A stretch of 64,000 bases of DNA. Origin: CAXMNX01 sp964194845. Its GTDB lineage: Bacteria > Pseudomonadota > Alphaproteobacteria > Rhodobacterales > Rhodobacteraceae. Both the position numbers and the translations under genes were made by a program. Position 1 is the stretch's first letter; the number at the start of each line of letters is the position of its first letter. The notes under the pieces are model-generated. The model made no database searches. It saw only the letters and a list, made by a program, of their open reading frames with translations, and was not told the DNA's origin. Positions 17,587-26,617 of this stretch are shown in pieces. The stretch lies in contig CAXMNX010000110.1 in assembly GCA_964194845.1 (NCBI GenBank), positions 1 through 64,000 of the forward strand, written 5' to 3'.

Positions 17587-18816
17587 TTAAGTCGGCGACA
17601 TGCCCCGCAACCGCTCGGACCGCCGGCGCAGAATTTCCAGCGTCGTCAGAAGCGCGATGGAAATCACCACAAGGATCGTCGCGACCGCCAGAATGGTCGG
17701 GCTGATCTGCTCGCGAAGGCCGGTGAACATCTGCCAGGGCAAAGTCTTTTGCGCTGCAGAGCCGACGAACAGCACGACCACCACCTCGTCAAACGACGTA
17801 ATAAAGGCAAACAAACCACCCGAGATCACACCCGGCAGGATCAGCGGCATCTGCACCTTGAAGAAGGTCGTCACCGGATCGGCACCCATATTTGCCGCAG
17901 CACGCGTCAGCGAGCGGTCGAAACCGACCAGCGTCGCGGTCACCGTAATGATCACGAACGGAATGCCCAATACGGCATGCGCCAATATCACCTTGATGTA
18001 GCCGACGAAGTTCTTGCCCAGTCCCAGCGTGCCTTCCATCCAGTTGCCGATCTGGCTGTAGAAAAAGAACATGCCGGTGGCCGAAATGATCAACGGCACG
18101 ATCATTGGCGAGATCAGGATCGCCATGATCGCCCGGCGCGCCGGAACGTGGCTCTGGCTCAGACCGATGGCGGCCAGCGTTCCCAGCGAGACAGAAATGA
18201 CCGTCGCGAAGGGCGCGATGATCAGCGAGTTTTTGAAACTGCGCTGCCACTCGTTATTGGTGAAGAAATCGCGATAATGCTTCAGCGAATACCCTTCGGG
18301 ATCGAACCGCAGCATCTCCGGCGTGAAGGTAAAGAAATCCTGGGCGTTGAAGCTCAGCGGCAGCACCACGAGAACGGGCGTGATCAGGAAGACGAATATC
18401 GCGCCACAGATCGCGCGAAACCCGTAATGCCACAATATCTGGTTCGATGTCAGATAGGTCGGCAGCCCGCTGCGATATTCCCGATAATGAACAAAGAACA
18501 CCAGCCGCGCCGCGATCACCCCGAAAATGATCCCGAAAAGCGCACCGCCAAGGCTGCCCAATGCCAATCCAATCGCCGCGCCCAGAAGCGAGCTGACAAT
18601 CATCGCCGGCCTCTGACTGTCGAAAAGCGAGATCAGCGCATAGGCAAACGCAATCGCCAGACCGCCACCGGCGGCGACCGTCAGCAGAAACTCCGAGAAC
18701 ACGGACGCTGTCGAGACACCCGCGACGAAGGCAATCGCGGCAACGATCAGGCCGACCAGCGACAGCGTGAACGGCAGGGAGACCGGAACGATGATATCGT
18801 CGAATTTGCTCGCCAT
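17587..18816 (-). CDS. ABC transporter permease, PotC type
   Basis: Inner-membrane permease of a polyamine/opine-type (PotABCD) importer, 409 residues. The C-terminal 270 residues are the usual PotC permease, ending with the EAA-type loop (RAAANMGADPVTTFFKVQMPLILPGV) that contacts the ATPase. The N-terminal 125 residues carry about four extra hydrophobic segments and make it longer than classical PotC. It is the last gene of a five-gene minus-strand unit and starts 6 bp after the PotB-type gene. Substrate is unknown; context suggests creatine or another guanidino or amino compound. Confidence 0.88.
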   Translation of the reverse strand: MASKFDDIIVPVSLPFTLSLVGLIVAAIAFVAGVSTASVFSEFLLTVAAGGGLAIAFAYALISLFDSQRPAMIVSSLLGAAIGLALGSLGGALFGIIFGVIAARLVFFVHYREYRSGLPTYLTSNQILWHYGFRAICGAIFVFLITPVLVVLPLSFNAQDFFTFTPEMLRFDPEGYSLKHYRDFFTNNEWQRSFKNSLIIAPFATVISVSLGTLAAIGLSQSHVPARRAIMAILISPMIVPLIISATGMFFFYSQIGNWMEGTLGLGKNFVGYIKVILAHAVLGIPFVIITVTATLVGFDRSLTRAAANMGADPVTTFFKVQMPLILPGVISGGLFAFITSFDEVVVVLFVGSAAQKTLPWQMFTGLREQISPTILAVATILVVISIALLTTLEILRRRSERLRGMSPT

Positions 18817-18822
18817 GATCCG

Positions 18823-20100
18823 TTACCCCAGCTTCACGTTGTCAATGCCGACAATCTTGTCGTAGCACCAGTAAAGCCCAAGCACGAGCACCAGCAAGAT
18901 CGTTGCAAGCGCGGCGGCAAGCCCCCAGTTGAGCGAGCTTGAAATGTGGTAGGCAATCCGGTTCGAGATGAAAACACCCTTGGTGCCGCCCACGATCTCG
19001 GGCGTGATGTAGTAGCCGATGGAAAGAATGAACACCAGGATCGATCCCGCCCCGATGCCCGGAATGGATTGCGGGAAATAGACCCGCCAGAAGGCGGTCC
19101 AGTTTGTAGCGCCCAGCGATTTCGCCGCGCGCAGGTAAGTGGGCTGGATCGTCTGCATTACCGAATACATCGGCAGGATCATGAATGGCAGCAGGATATG
19201 CGTCATGGCAATAATCGTGCCGGTCTGGTTATTGATCATGATCAGCCGGTTGGCGTCATCCACCAGTCCCAGCCAGACCAGCACATCGTTGATCACGCCC
19301 TGCTGTTGCAGCATCACCTTCCAGGCCGACGTTCGCACCAGAAGCGACGTCCAGAACGGCAGCAACACAAGGATCATCAGCACGTTTGCCTTGCGCGGCG
19401 GAAGGTTCGCCAAAAGCCAGGCGACCGGATACCCCAGCAGAATACAAGACCCCATAATCACCAGCGACAGCAGTATAGTCCGCACGAAGAGCCTGATCAA
19501 TATCCGCTTGTCTTCTGGCTGCGCCGCCACGCCATCGGGTGTCAGCCGCATGTCAATAGCGCTCAGGTAGTATCCCGGTGTTACTCTGCGTGCGTGGGTC
19601 TGGATGGTTCTCCAGGTGTCGAGTTCGCCCCAGCCTTCGTGCACGTCGATGAATTTTTCTTTGAAGGGCGCGTCTGCAACCGGATCCCATTTTTTGATCG
19701 CCCGGCCTGACTTGCGGAAAAGCGAAGAAATACCTGATTGCTCATAATTCAGGCGCGATCCCAGCCGTGTATGTTTCTTGGCCTCGACCGCGACAATCAA
19801 GTCCTGGGCCATCGCGGCAAAAATTTCTTCGCCCGGCAATTCGCCCGTGGAGGCATCCCATTGCACCAAAAGCGGAATGGTATCGGGCAGCGTCTCTTCC
19901 ACGATGCCATTTTCGACCGACCGAAACAGCATCTGGCCGATCGGGATAATGAAAGAGATCAGGACGAAAACAAGCAGGGGCGCGATCAGCATCAGCGCCC
20001 GGGTCTTTTGAACCCGCAGCGCACGCGCCAGACTCTTTTTCAGCGGCGTGCCGTCGGCTGCAAGTACCGGGCCAGTGTTTGTTGTATCAGTCATGTCCAT
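18823..20100 (-). CDS. ABC transporter permease, PotB type
   Basis: First permease of the importer, 425 residues. After TM1 (about 35-55) a soluble insert of roughly 130 residues, presumably periplasmic, precedes the main membrane bundle, which starts at about residue 200 (RLFVRTILLSLVIMG). The EAA-type loop is RAAKSLGATNWTAFWRVYFPQSIPGI. Such enlarged PotB-like proteins pair with enlarged PotC-like ones, as here. The gene follows the binding-protein gene across an 86-bp spacer with a long palindrome. Confidence 0.88.
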   Translation of the reverse strand: MDMTDTTNTGPVLAADGTPLKKSLARALRVQKTRALMLIAPLLVFVLISFIIPIGQMLFRSVENGIVEETLPDTIPLLVQWDASTGELPGEEIFAAMAQDLIVAVEAKKHTRLGSRLNYEQSGISSLFRKSGRAIKKWDPVADAPFKEKFIDVHEGWGELDTWRTIQTHARRVTPGYYLSAIDMRLTPDGVAAQPEDKRILIRLFVRTILLSLVIMGSCILLGYPVAWLLANLPPRKANVLMILVLLPFWTSLLVRTSAWKVMLQQQGVINDVLVWLGLVDDANRLIMINNQTGTIIAMTHILLPFMILPMYSVMQTIQPTYLRAAKSLGATNWTAFWRVYFPQSIPGIGAGSILVFILSIGYYITPEIVGGTKGVFISNRIAYHISSSLNWGLAAALATILLVLVLGLYWCYDKIVGIDNVKLG

Positions 20101-20143
20101 CCCCGCGGATCAATTGTTACGCGCCCGCATTATTTTGTTGGGC

Positions 20144-20169
20144 GGAAGGGGCCGCTAGCGGCCCCTTCC
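20144..20169 (-). promoter_or_regulatory. 26-bp perfect palindrome between binding-protein and permease genes
   Basis: GGAAGGGGCCGCT followed directly by its reverse complement. It lies 18 bp past the stop of the binding-protein gene. There is no T-run, so it more likely stabilises or partly attenuates the transcript, giving more binding protein than permease, than acts as a full terminator. Confidence 0.65.
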
Positions 20170-20186
20170 CCGATTATCAATTTACC

Positions 20187-21299
20187 CTACCGCGCAAGCC
20201 AGGCATTGAACTGCGCGTCGATATCGTCGCGGTAGTCGGCCCACCACTCGTAGTTGTTCAAAAACGTATTTTGAGCGTTGGCCGGATCGGTCGGCATATG
20301 GGGTGCCATTTCAATACCAAGCTCGGCGTGCTGCCCAACAAGCGGTGCCGACGACGCGCGTGCCGGACCGTACGAGATATAAGCCGCCTGATCTGCCAGC
20401 CGTTGGGTGTCGGACGAAAATCTGATATAGTCCAGCGCCCTTGCTTCGCGCTCGGGGCTGAGACCCGCAGGAACAGCCCATCCGTCCAGATCGAACATCT
20501 GCCAGTCCCACGCCATGTCAACCGGCTGATTTTGCTCGACAATCATGGAAAACAGTCGGCCATTGTATGAAGAACCCATGAAGATTTCACCATCCGCGAG
20601 AAGCTGGATCGGTTCGGCAGCGGCGGACCACCAAATGGTCTGATCCTTGATGGTGTCCAACTTTGCGAATGCCCGCGCTAGGCCTTCGTCTGTCTCAAGA
20701 GCGTCATAGACATCTTCGTAGGCGACGCCGTCGCAAAGAAGAGCCCACTCCATGTTCGCGATCGGACGCTTGTTCAGCGCGCGTTTGCCCGGGTACTTCT
20801 CCAGATCGAAGACGTCACACGCCCCGGTTGGCGGCTCCACGCCCGCCGGGACCAGATCCGTCCGATAGCCGAAGGTCGTCGAGTAGACGATCGTAGGAAT
20901 ATAGCAGGGAGAGACCAACTGATCCCCAAAGTCGACAGAGGCAAGTGTGCCGTCCGGCGCCGGTGCCAAATGCACGTCGGGGTCAATTTCAATTATGAGC
21001 CCCTCGTCGCAAGCACGGATATTGTCCGCCGCTTCCAGATCAACAACGTCCCATGTGATGTTTCCAGCCTCGTTCATGGCCCTCAGCTTGGGAACGCCTT
21101 CAGGCGAGGAGTCATCGTTGAGAATTGTGACACCCGTCATCTCAGAATAGGGTTCGTGATACGCCTTCAGCTGCGACTTCGAATAGGCACCGCCCCATGA
21201 CACAATGGTCATTTCGCTTGCCATATGGCTGCCGGCAAAACTGGCGCCGGCGCTGACCGCCAATGCGGCAGAGGCCAATAATGTTGTTGTGAGTTTCAT
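20187..21299 (-). CDS. ABC transporter substrate-binding protein, PotD type
   Basis: Periplasmic solute-binding protein, 370 residues. The start at 21299 gives a clear signal peptide (MKLTTTLLASAALAVSAGAS, cleavage near residues 20-24) and has GGAGAT 4 bases upstream; the longer frame is not needed. The mature part begins EMTIVSWGGAYSKSQ, typical of the PotD/extracellular-binding family 1 for polyamines and related cations. Asp/Glu residues rather than a hydrophobic pocket would indicate a cationic ligand, but this cannot be judged by eye. It lies in the operon DUF1989 - ATPase - binding protein - PotB - PotC. Confidence 0.9.
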   Translation of the reverse strand: MKLTTTLLASAALAVSAGASFAGSHMASEMTIVSWGGAYSKSQLKAYHEPYSEMTGVTILNDDSSPEGVPKLRAMNEAGNITWDVVDLEAADNIRACDEGLIIEIDPDVHLAPAPDGTLASVDFGDQLVSPCYIPTIVYSTTFGYRTDLVPAGVEPPTGACDVFDLEKYPGKRALNKRPIANMEWALLCDGVAYEDVYDALETDEGLARAFAKLDTIKDQTIWWSAAAEPIQLLADGEIFMGSSYNGRLFSMIVEQNQPVDMAWDWQMFDLDGWAVPAGLSPEREARALDYIRFSSDTQRLADQAAYISYGPARASSAPLVGQHAELGIEMAPHMPTDPANAQNTFLNNYEWWADYRDDIDAQFNAWLAR

Positions 21300-21403
21300 G
21301 TTATCTCCCTGTTGTTGCCCGCTTTGGGTGTCCCGGATCGGCGCCACGGGCCCAAGCCCCGATCCCCGTATATCGCCGTTATTTTTCAGCGACGTCTCAT
21401 CCG

Positions 21404-22504
21404 CTACGCGTCCAGCGCGCGGCAATCCTTTGGCAACCAGCCAATTTCAATCTCCTGATCCGGGGTCAATCTTACTGCATCCGGCGCATTCCGTGTCTTC
21501 ACAATGAAGTTTTCATTGCCCGCAACCGACAGCCGGAACCGGAAAACGTCGCCCATGTAGATAAACTCTCGCACGGTCGCTTTCAGCGTATGCGCACCCG
21601 GCTGAAGCCTGTCCTTGTTGAACTCCACGCGCTCGGGTCGGATCGATACCTGGGTTCGCTCACCGGCTTGGGTGACATTAACCGGCTTTGCATCAATTTC
21701 TTCGCCGTCATCTAGCGTGACCACGCAGGTGTCGCCGCTAATCGATTTAACAACGCCGTCCATTGTGTTGTTTTCACCGATGAATTGAGCAACGAAGCTG
21801 TTTTCCGGCTCTTCGTAAAGAACGTCCGGCTTCGCCAATTGCTGAATGCGGCCATCGTCAAAAACTGCGACCCGATCCGACATCGTCAAAGCCTCGGTCT
21901 GATCGTGAGTCACGTAAACGACCGTAATCCCCAGATCATGTGCGAGGTTTGTAATCTCGAATTGCAACTTTTCGCGCAGCTGTTTGTCCAACGCGCCAAG
22001 CGGTTCGTCCATCAGCACTAGCTCAGGCTCGAACACCAGCGCGCGAGCCAGCGCGACCCGTTGTTGCTGACCGCCCGAAAGTTGCGACGGGCGTCGACCG
22101 CCGAACTCACCCATCTGCACCATATCGAGCGCGCGCGTAATCTTCGTTTCGCGGTCTGACTTGCCCATCTTCCGCACCTCAAGCGGGAAGCTGAGGTTTT
22201 CGGCAATGGTCATATGCGGAAACAGCGCATAGTTCTGAAAGACCATGCCGATCCCGCGCTTGTGCGGCGGAATGTTGTTGATCGACACGCCGTCCAGATT
22301 GATCTCGCCGTGCGTCGCGGTCTCAAAGCCCGCCAGCATCATCAGGCATGTGGTCTTGCCCGAACCTGATGGCCCCAGCATGGTCAGGAACTCACCCTTG
22401 GGCATCGCCAGGTTGAGATCTTTGACGACCAGTATTTCGCCGTCGTAGCTTTTCTGTACGCGCTTGAATTCGACAAATGTATTGTCGTTTGTATCCCCCG
22501 CCAC
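21404..22504 (-). CDS. ABC transporter ATP-binding protein, PotA type
   Basis: ATPase of the importer, about 366 residues. Walker A (GPSGSGKT, residues about 44-51), the signature LSGGQQQR, Walker B (LVLMDEPLGALD) and the H-loop (VTHDQTEAL) are all present. The C-terminal 120 residues are the TOBE-type regulatory domain. The GTG at 22504 is preferred because GGGA precedes it and the product then begins like relatives; a GTG at 22561 would add 19 residues. A spacer of about 100 bp separates it from the binding-protein gene. Confidence 0.9.
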   Translation of the reverse strand: MAGDTNDNTFVEFKRVQKSYDGEILVVKDLNLAMPKGEFLTMLGPSGSGKTTCLMMLAGFETATHGEINLDGVSINNIPPHKRGIGMVFQNYALFPHMTIAENLSFPLEVRKMGKSDRETKITRALDMVQMGEFGGRRPSQLSGGQQQRVALARALVFEPELVLMDEPLGALDKQLREKLQFEITNLAHDLGITVVYVTHDQTEALTMSDRVAVFDDGRIQQLAKPDVLYEEPENSFVAQFIGENNTMDGVVKSISGDTCVVTLDDGEEIDAKPVNVTQAGERTQVSIRPERVEFNKDRLQPGAHTLKATVREFIYMGDVFRFRLSVAGNENFIVKTRNAPDAVRLTPDQEIEIGWLPKDCRALDA

Positions 22505-22624
22505 TGGCCATTCCCTGTTTTTTTCAGTTTTTATTGCCTCTTTTCGAGGCGTTTGCGGCACGAGTTATCATGAAATCCACACAAAAAGGCAACCGGAAAC
22601 ACGACCCTCCTGCACTCATAACCG

Positions 22625-23488
22625 TCATCGGCCGTGCGAACGGTCATATGCGGACCTTGCCGCGGGGGTCCAATTGCCCGCCAGGGCGTCGTCATCCGCG
22701 CAGACTTCGATCAGCAATGGATAGCATTCGGCCAAGTCTGACGAATGCTCGGACCCGCAATCCCCGCCGGGGCAGGCCGACAGACCGACAATCAGATCAA
22801 TTTCGGCGTGAAGCTCTAAATAGTCGCCCGGCCGGACTGGGCTTGCCTTCATGAAATACTGGTGCGTGTCGCCCAGAAAACCCGTGCACATAAAGACGTT
22901 CATCACGTCATGCACGTATAATTCGGCCTCGATCAACGGCTTTCCCGAGTAGTCTGCCAAGGCCCGCGTCAGGTTCGAATGGCAGCAATGGTGATAGTCC
23001 TCGCCGCTCAGAAGACGGTTCGTATAGGGGTCGCAGCGGGTGCCGATGACGTCGTGAACCGACCCACCGTCAGCGTCAAAACCATACCAGTCCAATGTGT
23101 CCTCAACGATCGTCGCCATCGGGCGGAAATACGGGAACGTCGACCAAAGGCGATCGCCGGTTGAAACGTGCGTTCCGTGCAGCGCGCGTGTCTTGCCGGA
23201 GTAGAATCGCTCGGAAAAATCTTCTGCTGCCCAAAGGTTAAGATCACCAACCTGCGGACCTTCGGTGGAAACGATTCGAAAATAGCCGCCCGCTGGCACG
23301 GCCACGCAAGCCGCGTCGCGCGGCGGGATGGTCACGGTGTCAATGTGGGCCGCTTGCCGCCGCCTTGACCGCAACCCATCAAGATCGACCGCGGCAAGCG
23401 TCTCGGGAGGATAACAGACAATGGCAGGCTTACCTGCGCGATCCCCGGCATCCGGTGGGGCAGGAAATTCCGGACGATCGGGCTTCAT
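22625..23488 (-). CDS. DUF1989 (urea-carboxylase-associated) family protein
   Basis: A 287-residue DUF1989 protein. The family includes the UAAP proteins next to urea carboxylase and the CgdA/CgdB subunits of carboxyguanidine deiminase, so a role in guanidine or urea nitrogen handling is reasonable. Cys/His-rich stretches that could bind metal are visible (HHCCHSNLTRAL, ACPGGDCGSEHSSDL). The start at 23488 (MKPDRPEF) has AAAGGA upstream; the longer frame is noise. It is the first gene of the transporter operon and is divergent from the PLP-lyase gene. Only one DUF1989 gene is present, whereas CgdAB needs two, so the exact reaction is open. Confidence 0.82.
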   Translation of the reverse strand: MKPDRPEFPAPPDAGDRAGKPAIVCYPPETLAAVDLDGLRSRRRQAAHIDTVTIPPRDAACVAVPAGGYFRIVSTEGPQVGDLNLWAAEDFSERFYSGKTRALHGTHVSTGDRLWSTFPYFRPMATIVEDTLDWYGFDADGGSVHDVIGTRCDPYTNRLLSGEDYHHCCHSNLTRALADYSGKPLIEAELYVHDVMNVFMCTGFLGDTHQYFMKASPVRPGDYLELHAEIDLIVGLSACPGGDCGSEHSSDLAECYPLLIEVCADDDALAGNWTPAARSAYDRSHGR

Positions 23489-23601
23489 CGGCGCATCCTT
23501 TCCGAAAACCAATTTGGCCGAGCCAACCCGGTCACCGTCTGAATTGCAATGCCGACAATCGACCGATTGACGATGGCGCGTCTTGCCGACAGGCTCTGCC
23601 A
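23489..23601. promoter_or_regulatory. Divergent promoter region of the catabolic cluster
   Basis: A 113-bp gap between the divergent DUF1989-transporter and PLP-lyase units. It must hold the leftward promoter and probably the rightward one. I could not assign -35/-10 boxes or an operator with confidence. Confidence 0.5.
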
Positions 23602-24639
23602 ATGAAGATTTTCCCGAACCCCCATCGCGGCACCGGTCTGGACGCCACTGTGCTTTCCGGTGCGCCTTATCCAAGCATCGCCGCCGACCGTCCCGGCACA
23701 TTGCTGAAACGTTGCCCCGAAGCCGGGGAAACGCCGTTGATCCAGTCACCCGAGTTGGCGAGCACCTGCGGTGTTGGTTCGGTGATTATCAAGGACGAGC
23801 GCAACCGCATGGGGCTCGGCAGCTTCAAAGCACTTGGCGCGGCCTATGTGATCGCGCGGGACGCAGAAGACGGCAACGCAAAAGGCGCGACCTATGTTAC
23901 AGCCAGTGCGGGCAACCACGGGCTGTCGGTCGCCGCCGGTGCCGCGGCTTTCGGGGCAAATGCGGTTGTATTCGTGTCAATTCACGTCCCCGAGGCTTTC
24001 GCCGAACGGCTCCGTGCGCGTGGTGCGACAGTTATCCGCACCGGAGACACCTACGAGGCCAGCATGGCCGCTGCCGCCGACTATGCCGAAGGGAATGGCG
24101 CGATCCTTTTGTCCGACAGTTCCTGGCCCGGCTATTTCGAGCTCCCCCATGTGCTGATGGAGGGGTATCTCGTGTTGATGGCCGAGATATTCGGCCAGAT
24201 GGCAAGCGCGCCGACCCACATCTTTCTTCAAGCCGGTGTCGGCGGGCTGGCTGGTGCGGCAGCTGCGGCGGCCCGCGCGCATTGGGGGGACGCGCCCACT
24301 ATTGTGTTGGTCGAACCCGAAGCCGCCCCAGCGATCACTGCGTCCATTGAGGCCGGAAAGCCAGTGTTTGCGCCCGGACCAGTTTCCGCGATGGGCAGGC
24401 TCGATTGCAAGGAACCGTCGCTGATCGCGCTGAACGGGCTTGCCCGCGATTGCGATTATTGCGTGACGATCACCGAAGACGAAAGCGACGCAAGTGCCGC
24501 GAAATGTGAAAGCCTCGGATTGCCGACCACGCCGTCTGGTGCGGCTGGCATATCGGCCCTGCTCGTCGCTTCTGGCGAATTGGGCCTGAACAGCGGATCG
24601 CGCGTTCTGACGATCCTAAGCGAAGGCCCCGAGGCATGA
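23602..24639 (+). CDS. PLP-dependent lyase, diaminopropionate ammonia-lyase-like
   Basis: Fold-type II PLP enzyme of 345 residues. The PLP Lys76 sits in NRMGLGSFKALGAAY, a motif characteristic of diaminopropionate ammonia-lyases; the Ser/Gly phosphate loop is VGGLAG. Typical DAPAL (YgeX) proteins are nearer 400 residues, so this is a short member, and a threonine-dehydratase-like (EutB-type) role in ectoine catabolism is a second option. The stop overlaps the next start (ATGA). A likely reaction is elimination of ammonia from a short diamino acid to a keto acid; the exact substrate is unknown. Confidence 0.75.
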   Translation: MKIFPNPHRGTGLDATVLSGAPYPSIAADRPGTLLKRCPEAGETPLIQSPELASTCGVGSVIIKDERNRMGLGSFKALGAAYVIARDAEDGNAKGATYVTASAGNHGLSVAAGAAAFGANAVVFVSIHVPEAFAERLRARGATVIRTGDTYEASMAAAADYAEGNGAILLSDSSWPGYFELPHVLMEGYLVLMAEIFGQMASAPTHIFLQAGVGGLAGAAAAAARAHWGDAPTIVLVEPEAAPAITASIEAGKPVFAPGPVSAMGRLDCKEPSLIALNGLARDCDYCVTITEDESDASAAKCESLGLPTTPSGAAGISALLVASGELGLNSGSRVLTILSEGPEA

Positions 24640-25799
24640 GCGAGCCCGCGCGCGGTTTTCCGGTCAGTGAATATCACGCACGGCTCGAACGCGCGCAAGC
24701 GATGATGAATGCCGCCGGGCTTAGCGCGCTTTTCCTGACAACCGAGCCCGAGATCCGCTATTTCACCGGCTTCCTGACGCGGTTCTGGGAAAGCCCGACC
24801 CGGCCCTGGTATCTGGTGGTTCCGGCCACCGGCGAACCCATCGCCGTGATCCCGGCGATTGGCGCGCATTTGATGTCGCAGACGTGGATCAGCGATATCC
24901 GCGCCTGGGCCTCGCCACATTACACCGACGACGGGATCGGGCTGCTTGCCGATACACTGGCCGAACTTGCCGGTGCCGATGGAAATATCGGCGTTCCAAG
25001 CGGCCCTGAAACCCACCTCAGAATGCCGCGCGACGATTGGCAGCGGCTAACCGCCCTCCTCGCCCAGAACCCGCTGGATGCCGACGCAAACATCACCCGA
25101 CGCCTGCGCAACATCAAATCGCGGCTTGAAGTCGCGAAAATTCGCGCTGCCTGCGGCATCGCCGACCGCGCATTTGCCCGCGTCGCTGAGATTGCCCGCA
25201 CCGGCGACCCGCTCGACCGGGTTTTCCGCCGTTTCCAGGCGCTCGCGCTCGACGAAGGCGCGGACTGGATCGGCTATCTGGCCGGTGCGGCGCAAGCCCA
25301 GGGGTATGGCGATGTCATTTCCCCCGCGACCAGCAAGCCGCTGCATACGGGCGACGTCATGATGCTGGATACCGGGGTCGTCTGGGACGGATATTTCTGC
25401 GATTTCGACCGCAACTTTTCCATTGGGCCACCGACGAAGTCCGTTGAAAGCGCGCACTCCCGCCTGATTGAGGCCACTCAAGCTGCGTTGGATATGGCCC
25501 GCCCTGGCAAAACGGCGGCGGACCTGTTCCACGCGATGGATGCCATATTAACCGGCGGCACCAGCGGCCCCGAACCCGGCCGCCTTGGTCATGGCCTTGG
25601 TATGCAATTAACCGAATGGCCATCAATTCTGCCGCAGGATCAAACGGTTCTGGCGCCCGGCATGGTCCTGACACTGGAACCCGTCGTCGCTTTGGGCGCC
25701 GGCAAGATCATGGTACACGAGGAGAATATCGTTATCACCGACGCAGGTGCGGAGTATCTCACCACGCCCGCCCCGCGCGACATCGCAACACTGGACTGA
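24636..25799 (+). CDS. M24 family Xaa-Pro peptidase-like hydrolase
   Basis: A 387-residue pita-bread protein with the creatinase N-domain (about 1-155) and the catalytic domain. Unlike the other two M24 proteins in this cluster it keeps the full dinuclear-metal ligand set: Asp245, Asp256, His319, Glu348 and Glu362. It should therefore be a metal-dependent peptidase or amidase. Translationally coupled to the PLP-lyase gene (4-bp overlap), with the racemase-like gene 3 bp downstream. It may cleave a dipeptide-like intermediate or act as ordinary prolidase. Confidence 0.85.
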   Translation: MSEPARGFPVSEYHARLERAQAMMNAAGLSALFLTTEPEIRYFTGFLTRFWESPTRPWYLVVPATGEPIAVIPAIGAHLMSQTWISDIRAWASPHYTDDGIGLLADTLAELAGADGNIGVPSGPETHLRMPRDDWQRLTALLAQNPLDADANITRRLRNIKSRLEVAKIRAACGIADRAFARVAEIARTGDPLDRVFRRFQALALDEGADWIGYLAGAAQAQGYGDVISPATSKPLHTGDVMMLDTGVVWDGYFCDFDRNFSIGPPTKSVESAHSRLIEATQAALDMARPGKTAADLFHAMDAILTGGTSGPEPGRLGHGLGMQLTEWPSILPQDQTVLAPGMVLTLEPVVALGAGKIMVHEENIVITDAGAEYLTTPAPRDIATLD

Positions 25800-25802
25800 A
25801 CC

Positions 25803-26552
25803 ATGACCGCATTCCCCTATCAGCTCGATGATTTTCAGCCGACAACGCTGGGATTGATCGTCTTGCAGTCTGACGAGCGGATCGAAAGCGATTTCCGACA
25901 ACTGACGCCCAAAGGCGTCCAACTTTTCGTCTCGCGCGTGCCATCGGCCCTTGAGGTGTCGAACGAAACGCTGGCGGAAATGGAGGCGCATCTGTCGGCT
26001 GCCGCGAGTGTGCTTCCGCGCGCGCCAGATTTCGACGTCGTCGGCTATGGCTGCACTTCGGGCACCGCACAGATCGGTGCCGCAACCATCGCGGATCGCG
26101 TGAGATCAGGCGTCGAAACGCAGGCCGTGACCGAACCGGTCTCGGCCCTTGTCGCCGCCTGCCGCGCACTTGGGGTTCGCCAGCTAGGCATCCTGTCGCC
26201 CTATGTCGAACCGGTGTCGAAAAAATTGCGCAGCGTCCTTCGGGACGGCGGGATTGAGACACCGCAGTTCGGATCCTTCGCCGAACCAACGGAAGAGAAA
26301 GTCGCGCGCATTCTCGAGACATCGACGTTAGAGGCGGCCTGGCAGCTTGCGCAGAACGGCGGCATTGATGCGATGTTCCTGTCGTGTACGAACCTGCGCA
26401 CCCTCAACATCATCGAACCGTTGGAGCGAGAGCTTGGTATCCCGGTTCTGTCCAGCAATCAGGTGCTGGCCTGGCACATGCTGGGCCTGGCTGGAATGGC
26501 CCCATCCGACCGGGCACCAGGTCGAATAAACTCAATGACGCCAGAAGTTTAG
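25803..26552 (+). CDS. Asp/Glu racemase superfamily protein (maleate isomerase / EutA-like)
   Basis: A 249-residue protein of the aspartate/glutamate/hydantoin racemase superfamily. The two catalytic cysteines of the family are visible in VVGYGCTSGTAQIG (about residue 82) and FLSCTNLRTL (about 193), closest to maleate isomerase and arylmalonate decarboxylase types. The EutA protein of rhizobial ectoine clusters belongs to the same group. Last gene of the plus-strand trio; convergent with the aminotransferase gene. Candidate roles are racemisation or cis-trans isomerisation of a dicarboxylic intermediate. Confidence 0.78.
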   Translation: MTAFPYQLDDFQPTTLGLIVLQSDERIESDFRQLTPKGVQLFVSRVPSALEVSNETLAEMEAHLSAAASVLPRAPDFDVVGYGCTSGTAQIGAATIADRVRSGVETQAVTEPVSALVAACRALGVRQLGILSPYVEPVSKKLRSVLRDGGIETPQFGSFAEPTEEKVARILETSTLEAAWQLAQNGGIDAMFLSCTNLRTLNIIEPLERELGIPVLSSNQVLAWHMLGLAGMAPSDRAPGRINSMTPEV

Positions 26553-26617
26553 CGCTGGATCCAACCCCTGATTTCCGCCCCGGATCGCGGCGTGGTTCAA
26601 ACAAAAAAAATTAGCGC

